Part shown: piece after piece, positions 1 to 8,479 of the stretch
Layout: each line of letters begins with the position of its first letter
How positions within the stretch are numbered: position 1 is the first letter of the stretch
Origin: Thermoanaerobaculia bacterium
Lineage (GTDB): Bacteria > Acidobacteriota > Thermoanaerobaculia > Gp7-AA8
Assembly: GCA_017883205.1 (NCBI GenBank)
Contig: JADGNZ010000029.1
Span: 1 to 64,000, forward strand
Length of the DNA stretch: 64,000 nt
Direction of reading: 5' to 3'
Program-made: the position numbers and the translations under genes
Notes under the pieces: model-generated
Database searches by the model: none
The model's input: only the letters and a program-made list of their open reading frames with translations
What the model was told of the DNA's origin: nothing

Positions 1-72
1 TTCTCCAACCCGCCACGAAAACGGAAGAATCAGCGCATCGCCGCCATCCTCCTCTGCGGAGGTCTAAGTTAG
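1..72 (+). CDS. possible 3' end of a gene cut by the window edge
   Basis: Frame 1 is open from the first base to a TAG at 70-72. It would give a short basic C-terminal tail of 23 residues. Nothing in it is recognisable and it may be chance. A repeat-type double hairpin follows at once, as is usual after genes in this window. Confidence 0.2.
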   Translation, partial: FSNPPRKRKNQRIAAILLCGGLS

Positions 73-77
73 CGCCT

Positions 78-122
78 ATGGGCGTCTCGCCCGCGGCCAC
101 CGGGCGTCTCCGCCCGGTGGTT
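78..122. repeat. double-hairpin intergenic element (family G, copy 1)
   Basis: Two adjacent hairpins with GCGTC at their tips: GGGCG-TCT-CGCCC (80-92) and CCACCGGGCG-TCTC-CGCCCGGTGG (97-120). The same two-hairpin layout recurs at 5869-5913 and 39297-39340. It may end transcription from the left. Confidence 0.6.
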
Positions 123-192
123 ACTTGGAGCAGTCACGCGTACGAAAGTCGTTGACAAAGCCGGCGCTTTGAACGATGAACGTCGCCACAAA

Positions 193-1686
193 ATGAACCT
201 CATTCGCCGGCCGGCATCCCTCGTTCTCGCACTGCTCTTCGCAACCGTAGCCCGGGCGCAGACACCTATCCTGCACTGGGGTGGGGATGCCGAGGGTGGG
301 GCGCCGTTTGTGGAGGCGGATCCGAATGATCCGTCGAATCTGCGCGGGTTCGACGTCGAGGTGGCGGGGGAGATCGCGAAGGGACTGGGACGCCGGCCGG
401 AGTTCGTGCAGGTGTCGTTCAGCGACATCGATCAGTCGGTGCAGCGGGGTGACTTCGACATCGGGATGAGCGGCGTGGAGGACACGCCGGCGCGGCGGAA
501 GATGCTGGCGGCGACGATTCCGTACTTCGAGTTTCATGAAGTGCTGACCGTGCGCGCCGAGGATCGGGGGAAGTTCGCGGCGCTGGCGGCGCTGCGCGGA
601 CGGCGCGTCGGCACGCTCGGCGGCACGATTGCGTACGAGAAGCTGCTGGCAGCCCAGAAGACCGACGGCGTGATCTGCGTCTCGTACGATGACGACGTCC
701 ATCCGTACGCCGACCTTCGCGCCGGACGTCTCGACGCGGTGCTGCTCGACAACATCATTGCGGCGCGGTCGATGCGGCGCGTGCCCGGGCTGTACACGGA
801 ACCGCGGCCGGTGGCGACGAGTCATTACATCGGCGTGCTGGCCACCAACAACACGGCGCTGCGCGACCGTGTCGACGAAGTCCTTCGCGCGCGTATGCGC
901 GACGGAACGCTGGAGCGGATCTATCGCAAGTGGAAGATCTGGGACGACTACCAACCGGCGTTTTTTGCGAGCGTACTGAACGCGGAGAAGGCTGTTCAGC
1001 AACGCGAGAAGAGGACGGCCGAGGGCGGCGCGACGCAGGATCTGGGGATCGTGTTGCGATACATCCCGGCATTGCTGCGCGCTTCGCTGATCACGATCGT
1101 GTTGTCGTGCGCGGCGATGGCGTTGGCGGTTCTCGTCGGCGTGTTCATCGCCAGCGGCCGTGTTTACGGCAGCGCGCCGGTGCGAGCGATTCTGACGATG
1201 TACGTCGAGGTCGTGCGCGGCACGCCGGTTCTGCTGCAGCTCTTCGTTCTTTACTACGGTCTCTCGTCGGTGATCCGGCTCCCTGCATTTCTTGCGGCGC
1301 TCCTCGGGCTCGGACTCAACTACGCGGCGTATGAAAGCGAGATTTACCGCGGTGCGCTGGAGGCTGTGCCGCGCGGTCAGCTCGAGGCGGCGCGGACGCT
1401 GGGTTTGACGGAGTCGCAAGTTCTGCGGCTCGTTCGCGGTCCGCAGGCGTTTCGCATCGCACTGGCGCCGATGACGAATGACTTCGTGGCGCTGCTCAAG
1501 GACTCATCGCTCGTCTCGGTGATCACGGTGATCGAGTTGACGAAGCAGACCTCGATCTTCGCGGCGAACATCGGAAGCTGGGTGATTCCGGGCATCCTCT
1601 GCGCGGCGCTCTATCTCGTGTTGTCGCTGCCGCTGTCGCGTCTGGCGGGACGGCTGGAGATGCGCTGGAAGGCGGCGACGGAATGA
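193..1686 (+). CDS. amino-acid ABC transporter, fused substrate-binding and permease protein
   Basis: A 497-residue fusion. The N-terminus is a signal peptide (MNLIRRPASLVLALL, likely cut near ARA-QT). A periplasmic solute-binding domain of the polar amino-acid family (SBP_bac_3) follows to about residue 260. It has the typical GFDVEVA and DIGMSGV segments. Residues ~290-490 form a HisM/GlnP-type permease with several membrane helices and an EAA loop (EAARTLGLTESQVLRLV). The reading frame is open from a TTG at 169, but the ATG at 193 begins the signal peptide and is preferred. The ATPase gene overlaps the stop by 4 nt, so the two are translationally coupled. The substrate cannot be told from sequence. 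Binding-permease fusions of this class are known, so the architecture is unusual rather than new. Confidence 0.9.
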   Translation: MNLIRRPASLVLALLFATVARAQTPILHWGGDAEGGAPFVEADPNDPSNLRGFDVEVAGEIAKGLGRRPEFVQVSFSDIDQSVQRGDFDIGMSGVEDTPARRKMLAATIPYFEFHEVLTVRAEDRGKFAALAALRGRRVGTLGGTIAYEKLLAAQKTDGVICVSYDDDVHPYADLRAGRLDAVLLDNIIAARSMRRVPGLYTEPRPVATSHYIGVLATNNTALRDRVDEVLRARMRDGTLERIYRKWKIWDDYQPAFFASVLNAEKAVQQREKRTAEGGATQDLGIVLRYIPALLRASLITIVLSCAAMALAVLVGVFIASGRVYGSAPVRAILTMYVEVVRGTPVLLQLFVLYYGLSSVIRLPAFLAALLGLGLNYAAYESEIYRGALEAVPRGQLEAARTLGLTESQVLRLVRGPQAFRIALAPMTNDFVALLKDSSLVSVITVIELTKQTSIFAANIGSWVIPGILCAALYLVLSLPLSRLAGRLEMRWKAATE

Positions 1687-2435
1687 GCGGCGTTCTGTCG
1701 ATTGCGAATCTCCGGCTACGCCGCGGGGAGCGTGAGATCTTGCGCGGGGTCAACGCAGACGTTCGCGCCGGCGAGCTCGTCGCGCTGATGGGTCTGTCCG
1801 GAGGCGGCAAGACGACGGTGTTGCGCTGCGTTGCGGCACTCGAGACGTTCGAGGATGGAGTGATCGACGTCGGAGGTGTGGTGCTTCGCCCGGGACCGGC
1901 GCCTTCGAGAAACACAATCCGCGAGCTACGCACGAGGGTGGGGATGGTGTTCCAGCTCCACTACCTCTTCGAACATTTGTCCGCCATGGGGAACGTCACG
2001 CTGGCGCCGATGCAGGTGGCGCATGTCCCCCGCGCCGACGCAGAGCGCCGCGCGACGGAGCTGCTGGAAGCGCTCGGCGTCGCGCACCGGCGCAATGCGC
2101 TTCCGCGCGAGCTCTCGGGGGGCGAGGCGCAGCGCGTGGCCATCGCGCGGGCGATGGCGATGGAGCCGCCGCTTCTGCTGATGGACGAGCCGACGGCGTC
2201 GCTCGATCCGGCCCGCCGCGGCGAACTGGGAGAGACGCTCCTGCAATTGACGACTACCGGCCGGACGCTGGTCGTGACGACACACGACGACGATTTCGCC
2301 CGCGACTTCGCCACGCGCGTGATCATCCTGGCCGAGGGAGAAGTGGTCGAGGAAGGGAACCCGCGCGAGGTGCTGACGAATCCGCAACATGCAGCGACGA
2401 AGCGGTTGTTGCAGTCGGCGCGGAGCGAGAAGTAG
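1683..2435 (+). CDS. amino-acid ABC transporter ATP-binding protein
   Basis: A 250-residue ABC ATPase of the GlnQ/HisP type that powers the fused binding-permease protein encoded just upstream (ATGA overlap). All nucleotide-binding motifs are visible: Walker A GLSGGGKTT near residue 38, signature LSGGEAQRVAIARA near 140, Walker B LLLMDEPTASLD near 160, and a switch histidine in VVTTHDDDF. Length is normal for the family. Together the two genes form a complete importer, which is two-gene only because the binding and membrane domains are fused. Confidence 0.93.
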   Translation: MSGVLSIANLRLRRGEREILRGVNADVRAGELVALMGLSGGGKTTVLRCVAALETFEDGVIDVGGVVLRPGPAPSRNTIRELRTRVGMVFQLHYLFEHLSAMGNVTLAPMQVAHVPRADAERRATELLEALGVAHRRNALPRELSGGEAQRVAIARAMAMEPPLLLMDEPTASLDPARRGELGETLLQLTTTGRTLVVTTHDDDFARDFATRVIILAEGEVVEEGNPREVLTNPQHAATKRLLQSARSEK

Positions 2436-2522
2436 CGATAACTGCGATCTCAGTTGTGACCCCGATCACAAGAATGCAGCGGGTATGCGGCAGAGAGTGG
2501 CGGCCGCGCAGGAATCAGGTCA

Positions 2523-2801
2523 TTGAAGCGGCATCTGACGGTGGCTGAGATCGAGCAGTACGTGACCCGCTCGGGTAGCGTTGACGAGATCATCGCCATC
2601 GCCGAGCACTTAGAGGCCTGCTTCGAGTGCCGCGATCGCGCGGTTGCGATCGTCGATCCCGGAACCACCGCTCACGAACTACGCCAACCGGAGCTGCCGC
2701 GTGAAAGGCGATGGACGCTCACAACCGGTGTCGTTGTGACGTGCATCGCAGTCGTCGTGATCGTTATTGCGATCCTCGTATTCGTAATCGGAAAAAGATG
2801 A
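2523..2801 (+). CDS. small membrane protein with zf-HC2-like N-terminus
   Basis: A 92-residue protein. Residues ~28-36 read EHLEACFEC, an H-x3-C-x2-C pattern like the zinc-binding anti-sigma (zf-HC2) fold. A single membrane helix of valine and isoleucine occupies about 66-89 at the C-terminus. The topology (cytosolic zinc module plus one helix) fits a mini anti-sigma factor, but no sigma factor gene is adjacent, so this is only a suggestion. The start used is TTG at 2523; no strong ribosome site is visible. The stop codon touches the first base of a 25-bp palindrome that probably ends the transcript. Confidence 0.6.
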   Translation: MKRHLTVAEIEQYVTRSGSVDEIIAIAEHLEACFECRDRAVAIVDPGTTAHELRQPELPRERRWTLTTGVVVTCIAVVVIVIAILVFVIGKR

Positions 2802-2866
2802 ACCACAGAGACACTGAGGACACAGAGGATGGCTCTTACTCTGTGTCCTCAGTGCCTCTGTGGTTC
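2801..2866. repeat. long palindrome, family A copy 1 (ACCACAGAGAC type)
   Basis: Arms of about 25 nt with one mismatch, starting AACCACAGAGACACTGAGG, loop near 2826-2840. It lies between convergent genes and could act as a bidirectional terminator. Other copies: 9273-9334, 27579-27644, 48358-48416. Confidence 0.8.
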
Positions 2867-2874
2867 AGCGGCTT

Positions 2875-4890
2875 CTATTGAATCGTCAGCGGAATGCTCG
2901 ACTTGCGTAGATCGTCGCTGCCGCGCTTGCGGACGACCACGTCGAGTGCCGCTGCCGACGCGTCGGCTGAATCGAGGCGGAGCAGGAGCAGCGATCGCAG
3001 GCCGCTGCCTGTCTGCGACACGATCGTCGATTTGGGGCTCGACTCGACGGAGAGCTCGTCGGGCGAGGCGTTCTCCACGAAGACCGCGAACGTGCGCGGC
3101 TCCCCACGCCGGACACTCACTCCGGCGGAGGGAATGAACGCCTGTCCGTTGACGACGAAGGGATAGCCGGCGTTGGTCTTGTCATGCGAGCTGCCGCGGA
3201 TCATGAGCCATTTCCCCGGCTCTTCGAGAAACAACGGCTGCGAGATCGCGACGTCGCCGGCCGCCGGCACGACGATGTCCTTGCGAACGAATCCCTTCTT
3301 TGCCGTCTCCGCAACGTTGACGAGACTCTTGATGGCGTAGCGTCCGGGAGGGAGGCTAAGGGTCGCGTAGTACTTGATGCCGTTCTTGAGGCTGTCGCCG
3401 AGCTTGGCGAGATCGAGGGCCAGTCGCTGGTAGGTCGAGTCGCGCACCAAGCCGTCTTCGTCGAACGCGTAAACGAAGATTTCCGCGGTCCCACGACGTG
3501 CCGTCCCAACAGCGGCTGCGAGATCCTGGCCGTTGACCTCGAGGATCACGGGGACCTGGGAGCTCGCTCCGGTTGTGGGAAACGGCGCCGCCAGCGATTC
3601 AAGGCGAATCGCGTCCTGCGGAATGTCGTTGATCATCACCTCGGCGCTCGACAGTGCGCGCTCGAGCACGTTCCCGGTGCCACCCTCGTAGTAACCGGTG
3701 CGCGCCGTGACTCGCGCCCCCGGCACGTCTACGTGCACTTTCAGCGCATGGAACTTTCCGGGCTTTTGTGCCGTGGTCTGGAAGCCGAGGACGTAGACGA
3801 ATTCCTGGGCTTTGAGAACGCGTCCGAAATCGGAGGAGAGATCGTTCGAGTTCTGGAAGACATAGCCGCCAGTGGAGCCGGCAAGCAGATGAAGCCCCTC
3901 GTTCGATTTCTGGACCACTCCCTTTCGGGCGTCGACGTCGGAACGAAGGCCGTGGATATCGACGGCGTCGAGGATCACATCTGACCGCCGGGCCGCCTCC
4001 GCGAGTCTCGTGATCAAGCTCATGCTGGCGGAGTTCCCGTAGCGGTCGTCGTTATTGATCTTCCACGTCTGCCCGGCCTCAACCGCCGTGTTCTCCTCAG
4101 TTTTTTCCGTTTGTCCACCGCGCGCGTCGCGTCCTTGAATGAGCCGCGACTCGAATCCCTCGGAGAGGAAGACGATGTGTTTCTGCCCGGCGACTGCCCG
4201 CAACGTGGTGGCGAGGCCCGTCAAGGAAGTTACCTGACGATCGATCTTGTCGCGGCTGTAGTCATCTTCGAGACGCGCAGATCCGCGAAGGATTTCCTTG
4301 AAGTCGGCTGAGATTCCCAAGGCATCCCCTCCTGGGGGAGCTGTCAGGTCCCCGGCGACCTCCTCCAACGGGTCGGTGCCTGCGACCTGAAGCGGATCGA
4401 AGCCCCGAAACGATTTCGGATTCTTGATTGCCGCCACGATGATCCGCCGATCGGTCGTGAACGCGCTGAGCAGATGGAAGCCGTGCTCGTTATCGAGCGT
4501 CGCGACGCCGACGCGGTCGCGCGGCCCCACCATCTTCTTGAGGAAGTCGCTGGCAGCGGCTTGCGCGCGAACCACCGTCTGTGGCGTGGAGAACGTGAGG
4601 TCGAAGAGGATAAGGAAGTTGCGGCGAGCCACCGGATTGAGCGGCGAGGTGGCCTTGACCGACGCGGGCGACGCGAAGTCGACGATGTCGAAGGACCGGA
4701 CCTGGCACTCCTTGCCCTCATCGAACACCTGGAAATCTTTGGCCTGAAGTCCACGGATCGGATTGCCGCTGCGGTCGACCACAGTTACCGGAACGTCGAC
4801 ATGGTTGATGGTGATGCTTTCCTTCAGCTGCGCCGAAGCCGCCGCCGCGATGGAAAGCACAATTGCTGCGCACTGCGAGACCTTCCGCAT
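2875..4890 (-). CDS. exported VWFA-related domain protein
   Basis: A 671-residue protein with a clear signal peptide (MRKVSQCAAIVLSIAAAASAQ). Residues ~25-75 form a strand-rich segment with the VPVTVVDRSGNPIRGL motif typical of VWFA-related proteins common in Acidobacteria. A von Willebrand A-like fold follows, with FLILFDLTFSTPQ carrying a DxTxS-type metal site near 95. The rest is beta-rich. Such proteins are exported or surface-linked and of unknown function. The ATG is preceded by GAAGGGG. A -10-like TACGAT lies on the minus strand at 4919-4914, and a 9-bp inverted repeat (4932-4957) sits just upstream as a possible operator. Confidence 0.8.
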   Translation of the reverse strand: MRKVSQCAAIVLSIAAAASAQLKESITINHVDVPVTVVDRSGNPIRGLQAKDFQVFDEGKECQVRSFDIVDFASPASVKATSPLNPVARRNFLILFDLTFSTPQTVVRAQAAASDFLKKMVGPRDRVGVATLDNEHGFHLLSAFTTDRRIIVAAIKNPKSFRGFDPLQVAGTDPLEEVAGDLTAPPGGDALGISADFKEILRGSARLEDDYSRDKIDRQVTSLTGLATTLRAVAGQKHIVFLSEGFESRLIQGRDARGGQTEKTEENTAVEAGQTWKINNDDRYGNSASMSLITRLAEAARRSDVILDAVDIHGLRSDVDARKGVVQKSNEGLHLLAGSTGGYVFQNSNDLSSDFGRVLKAQEFVYVLGFQTTAQKPGKFHALKVHVDVPGARVTARTGYYEGGTGNVLERALSSAEVMINDIPQDAIRLESLAAPFPTTGASSQVPVILEVNGQDLAAAVGTARRGTAEIFVYAFDEDGLVRDSTYQRLALDLAKLGDSLKNGIKYYATLSLPPGRYAIKSLVNVAETAKKGFVRKDIVVPAAGDVAISQPLFLEEPGKWLMIRGSSHDKTNAGYPFVVNGQAFIPSAGVSVRRGEPRTFAVFVENASPDELSVESSPKSTIVSQTGSGLRSLLLLRLDSADASAAALDVVVRKRGSDDLRKSSIPLTIQ

Positions 4891-4931
4891 GGGAACCCCT
4901 TCGTTGAATCACTATCGTACGCTCGGACACG

Positions 4932-4957
4932 TGTCATCACACGGGGTAGTGATGACA
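4932..4957. promoter_or_regulatory. candidate operator: 9-bp inverted repeat
   Basis: TGTCATCAC - 8 nt - GTGATGACA is a perfect inverted repeat. It starts 13 nt upstream of the -10-like TACGAT of the VWFA gene. No T-run follows on either strand, so a protein-binding site is more likely than a terminator. Confidence 0.4.
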
Positions 4958-5009
4958 TTTCGCAAAGATTTTTTGCCGAACTGGATCGCCCTCGTAAACA
5001 TGAGCGTGC

Positions 5010-5768
5010 TCAGCGTTTGAAGAAGAGAGCAATGCCCATGGCAAGACCGATGACCACGACGGCGCGCCGGACAAAGGTGCGGCCGAGGTGGCGGGCGACG
5101 CGCGCGCCGAGGTAGCCGCCGATGATCGCGGCGATGGCCATGATGAATCCGTCCTTCCACAGCACAGCTCCGGACCAGGCGAAGTAGATCGCGGCGACGC
5201 CGTTGATGCAGATGGCCAGCAGGTTCTTGAGACCGTTCATCTCGTGCATGTCCGTCAGGCCGATGAGTCCCAGCGCGGCCAGGATCAGGATGCCGATGCC
5301 GGCGCCGAAGTAGCCGCCATAGATGCCAACGAGGAACTGGAAGATGACGACGATCGTGATCCATCCAGCGCTCGGATTCTCGTGAGCGCGTGCGACCAGG
5401 CCGAGGCGGCGCGTGATCAGCTCTTGCGTGGCGAGGAGCAGCGTGGCGCCGAGGATCAGAAACGGCACGAGGCGCGTGAAGGTTGCCATGGAGGTGTGCA
5501 ACAGCAGAACTCCGCCTGTTGCCCCGCCGAGGAGCGCGGGAATCGTCAGGAGCAGAAGCCAGCGGCGGACGTTGGCCAGTTCGCGGCGGAAACCGACCAT
5601 GGCCGCAAACGACCCCGGCCAAAGGGCGAAGGTGTTCGTGGCGTTCGCCATCACCGGGTTGACGCCGATCCACACGAGCGCGGGAAAGGAGAGGAGCGTT
5701 CCGCCTCCCGCGATCGAGTTGATCGCGCCGGCCGCGAAGGCAGCGAGGGCGATGACGATGTTGTGCAT
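5010..5768 (-). CDS. TauE/SafE family membrane permease
   Basis: A 252-residue integral membrane protein with about eight hydrophobic helices. It has the glycine-rich opening AGAINSIAGGGTLLSFPAL, characteristic of the TauE/SafE (sulfite/organosulfonate exporter-like) family, and a second repeat half near GIYGGYFGAGIGILILA. The family moves sulfur-containing or other small anions, but the substrate cannot be read from sequence. Length matches the family. The gene follows glmM on the same strand, separated by ~190 nt of palindromic repeats, so it is probably a separate transcript. No good ribosome site is seen, because the upstream bases belong to a repeat arm. Confidence 0.85.
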   Translation of the reverse strand: MHNIVIALAAFAAGAINSIAGGGTLLSFPALVWIGVNPVMANATNTFALWPGSFAAMVGFRRELANVRRWLLLLTIPALLGGATGGVLLLHTSMATFTRLVPFLILGATLLLATQELITRRLGLVARAHENPSAGWITIVVIFQFLVGIYGGYFGAGIGILILAALGLIGLTDMHEMNGLKNLLAICINGVAAIYFAWSGAVLWKDGFIMAIAAIIGGYLGARVARHLGRTFVRRAVVVIGLAMGIALFFKR

Positions 5769-5769
5769 G

Positions 5770-6012
5770 GAGTCAGAGATCAGGAATCAGAGATAAGAGA
5801 TCAGGGCTCAGAGGCGGGACAGCATTTCATATTCCATGCGGTCGAGACGCGCGCCTTGCTGAGGAGTGCGGGCGTCTTCGCCCGCGGCCATCGAGGCGTC
5901 CCCGCCTCGATGGTTGGATCCGGCCCGATAGCTCCAATGGTTCTGAATGCAAAACGTCAATCGCGAGCTCGATTCCTGATCTCTGATCCCTGATTCCCGC
6001 TGATCTCTGATT
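5770..6012. repeat. nested palindrome: GATCAGAGATCAGG arms around a family G double hairpin
   Basis: Outer arms 5770-5812 and 5970-6012 are made of AGAGATCAGGAATCAG-like words in inverse orientation. Inside lie CGGGCG-TCTT-CGCCCG (5869-5884) and CCATCGAGGCG-TCCC-CGCCTCGATGG (5888-5913). The right arm forms the last codons of glmM. Related GATCAG-word elements occur at 53998-54057 and 58811-58873. Confidence 0.7.
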
Positions 6013-7558
6013 GCAGCACGACTCGCAGCGACTCGGCGATCTGCGTGATGAGCGCTCGATCCGGACCTTCGACCATGACGCGCACTTTGTTCTCGGTGCC
6101 GGAGTAGCGGACGAGGATGCGGCCCTGGCTATTCAACTGCGCCTGCGCGCCGGCCAGCGCCGCCTGATACTTCGGCAGCGATTCGAGCGGCGGCTTCGAG
6201 GCGACCGGTTGGTTCACGAGCAACTGCGGCATCGGCGTGAAGGTTCGGAGCTCGGAGAATGGCCTGCCTGCCTGCGTGAGCAACTCGCCGAAAACGAGAG
6301 CGGTGTGGGTACCGTCGCCGGTCGTATGAACGGCCAGGTCGATGATGTGGCCGGATTGCTCACCGCCGAGAATCGCGCCGCGCTCGAGCATCATCTCGAG
6401 TACGTACTTGTCGCCGACGTTGGCGCGGCAAAGCTCGATGCCATCCTCGCGGAGCTGCTGCTCGAAGCCGTAGTTCGACATCACAGTTGTGACGACGCAG
6501 CCGTTGCGGAGCGCGCCATTTCGTTTCAGGCGTTGCGCCCAGAGGTAGATGATCTCGTCGCCGTCGCGAATCTTTCCCGCGTCGTCGACGAAGATGGCGC
6601 GGTCAGCGTCGCCGTCGAAGGCGACGCCGAAGTCCGCCTTTTCCGCGACCACGGTTTTCGCCAGTCCCTCGGGATGCATGGCACCGCACTGGTCATTGAT
6701 GTTGCGGCCATTCGGCTGCGCGTTGATGACGACGACTTCCGCGCCCGCGCGGCGAAAGACCTCGGGCGCGATCCGGAACGTGGCGCCGTTTCCTGTGTCG
6801 AGTACGACCTTGCGTCCGCGCAACGCCTGGGGGGCGATGCCGTCATCGAGGAATTGCTCGTAACTCTCGATCAGCTCCAGGTTCTCGCGCGGCTCCCGAT
6901 CAGGAATGAGCACATCGTCGCGGCGAAGCGCGCGCAGCTCGTCCTCGATCTGTTCTTCAACACTGTCGGGGATTTTCATCCCATCGTGCCCGAAGATCTT
7001 GACGCCGTTGTCTTCGAACGGATTGTGCGAAGCGGAGATGGAGACTCCGGCCGCGGCGTGCGTGGTGCGGCAGAGGTAGGCCACCGCGGGAGTCGGGACG
7101 ATTCCGATGAAGATTGCTTTGCCGCCGCCATGCTCGATGCCGGCAGTCAGCGCCCGCGCGATCTCCGGACCTGATTCGCGCGTGTCCATGCCGAGGAGGA
7201 TGGTGGGGTGTGGGGAGTGGGGTGTGGGGGGTGGGGAGTCGGGGGTCGGGGGTCGGGAGTCGGGAGTCGGGTGTCGGAGAGAGTCAGCGGCAGTTTCTCC
7301 GACCCCCGACTCCCGGTTCACGGGGTGTCGGCTGTCGGGTGTCGGGTGTCGGAAGGTACCAACTGAAGGTTCTCCGACTCCCGACTCCCGACTCCCGACT
7401 CCCGGCGAAAGCCTTTCTCCCACCCCCCACTCCCCACTCCCCACTCCCTGCCAAAGCCGGTGCGCCAGCGCTTCGCCTAGCGCGAACATGGTCGGTCCGT
7501 CGAATGGGTACTGGTGGGCTTTGCCGCGGATGCCGTCGGTGCCGAATAAGGTCCTCAT
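5957..7558 (-). CDS. glmM: phosphoglucosamine mutase with a repeat-derived insertion
   Basis: Converts glucosamine-6-phosphate to glucosamine-1-phosphate for peptidoglycan precursors. The start is the ATG at 7558 (MRTLFGTDGIRG), overlapping the cdaR stop by 4 nt. Family motifs present: phosphoserine loop ISASHNPFEDNG, metal-binding DGDADRAIFVDD, and phosphate-binding RYSGTENKVRV near the end. The protein is 533 residues against a usual ~450. The excess is an ~82-residue low-complexity insert (residues ~38-119, bases ~7204-7448) between the first helix and TILLGMDTRESG. It is encoded by GGGAGTCGGG-type palindromic repeats, yet the frame stays open. The last residues (SEISGNQGSEIRNRARD) also come from a repeat arm. 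The enzyme core looks intact. In many bacteria the gene sits after cdaA-cdaR, as here. Confidence 0.93.
   Translation of the reverse strand: MRTLFGTDGIRGKAHQYPFDGPTMFALGEALAHRLWQGVGSGEWGVGERLSPGVGSRESGVGEPSVGTFRHPTPDSRHPVNRESGVGETAADSLRHPTPDSRPPTPDSPPPTPHSPHPTILLGMDTRESGPEIARALTAGIEHGGGKAIFIGIVPTPAVAYLCRTTHAAAGVSISASHNPFEDNGVKIFGHDGMKIPDSVEEQIEDELRALRRDDVLIPDREPRENLELIESYEQFLDDGIAPQALRGRKVVLDTGNGATFRIAPEVFRRAGAEVVVINAQPNGRNINDQCGAMHPEGLAKTVVAEKADFGVAFDGDADRAIFVDDAGKIRDGDEIIYLWAQRLKRNGALRNGCVVTTVMSNYGFEQQLREDGIELCRANVGDKYVLEMMLERGAILGGEQSGHIIDLAVHTTGDGTHTALVFGELLTQAGRPFSELRTFTPMPQLLVNQPVASKPPLESLPKYQAALAGAQAQLNSQGRILVRYSGTENKVRVMVEGPDRALITQIAESLRVVLQSEISGNQGSEIRNRARD
7204..7448. repeat. nested GGAGTCGGG/GTGGGGAGT palindrome inside glmM (family C)
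   Basis: Outer arm GGTGTGGGGAGTGGGG pairs with the CCCCACTCCCCACTCCC arm near 7421-7448. Inner arms of repeated GGGAGTC words (from ~7237) pair with GACTCCC words to ~7405. About 245 nt, close to a multiple of three. Related sequences: 47537-47568, 60575-60697, 63912-64000. Confidence 0.85.
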
Positions 7559-8325
7559 TGCTCCCTTTTGTGTCTGCGCTTTTGCACCGGCGGTTTTTCT
7601 GGCGGCTTCGTTTCGGCAGGCTTTTCGACGGACGCATCGTCGGCAGTTGTGTCCGTGGTTGCCGTCGCAGGCGCGACCGGTCCGAACTCGGCATTCACGG
7701 GCACGGTGACTTGTGTGATCAGCGGCTCGATGATGCGGACGAGTGACGAGTCGCTGACGACACCCACATTCTGCACGAATGTCTCCGAGCGGCCGCTCAT
7801 GATAATCCGTTCGGTCGCCACCTCCGTGACGTTCCGTATCTGCGACGCCGGACCGGAGAGGAGAGCATGATCGGGAACGAGCGTCGGATCGCCGGCGACA
7901 TATCCGGGAGGCGGTTGCCCGATCAGAAACGGCCGGATGGGGACGACGGTCTGCCGCAGCGCTTCCACGTGAAAGCGAAGTTTCATCGGCTCGATCGACA
8001 CGACGTCGATCTGCGGCGGAACGCTCATCGCCTGCGGGCTGAGCGTGATGACGGCATCGCCCGGGGTCACCCAACTCACGTCGAGCGTGACTTCGAGATT
8101 CTGCGATGAGAGCGATCGAAGGTCAGAGATCCGTCCGCGGAGACGAACGCTGACCGTGTCCGGAACGGGCGTGGTGATGACGAGGTCGCGCGGCATCCGC
8201 ACGATGGATACTGGCGCCGCGAACGCACGCTCCGACACCGGCTCCCGCCGCGGCGCAGAAACGAAGAACCAGACCGTGAACGCAAGGAACAGGGAGAGGA
8301 TGCGGAGGGAGAGGTTGTGGCTCAA
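7555..8325 (-). CDS. cdaR: YbbR-domain protein, CdaA regulator CdaR
   Basis: A 256-residue protein with one N-terminal membrane helix (LSLRILSLFLAFTVWFFVSA) followed by extracytoplasmic YbbR-like beta repeats. The tail is rich in Thr, Ala, Pro and Lys. In Firmicutes YbbR/CdaR binds and modulates the diadenylate cyclase CdaA; the conserved order cdaA-cdaR-glmM supports the same role here. The frame is open further upstream, but that part is encoded by a palindromic repeat. The TTG at 8325 has a perfect GGAGG six bases before it and begins right at the membrane helix, so it is the preferred start. The stop overlaps the glmM ATG (ATGA), indicating coupled translation. Confidence 0.85.
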   Translation of the reverse strand: MSHNLSLRILSLFLAFTVWFFVSAPRREPVSERAFAAPVSIVRMPRDLVITTPVPDTVSVRLRGRISDLRSLSSQNLEVTLDVSWVTPGDAVITLSPQAMSVPPQIDVVSIEPMKLRFHVEALRQTVVPIRPFLIGQPPPGYVAGDPTLVPDHALLSGPASQIRNVTEVATERIIMSGRSETFVQNVGVVSDSSLVRIIEPLITQVTVPVNAEFGPVAPATATTDTTADDASVEKPAETKPPEKPPVQKRRHKREQ

Positions 8326-8329
8326 GCTG

Positions 8330-8478
8330 CGCCTCCGGCAGCCTGGCGGCTGCCTCCGACGCGTTTTCGGTTGTCGGTTGATTGCGCCTTCGGCGCGTTG
8401 GAAAAAACCGGAGCGCGCAATCTCGGCAACGCGCCGAAGGCGCATCTAACCGACAACCGACAACGCGCCGAAGGCGCA
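8330..8478. repeat. palindromic repeats GCGCCTTCGGCGC between cdaA and cdaR
   Basis: Several copies of GCGCCTTCGGCGCGTTG and its inverse, plus GGTTGTCGGTTG facing CAACCGACAACC, form a large nested hairpin in the 154-nt gap. The gap still belongs to one operon by strand and content. Confidence 0.65.
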
Positions 8479-8479
8479 A

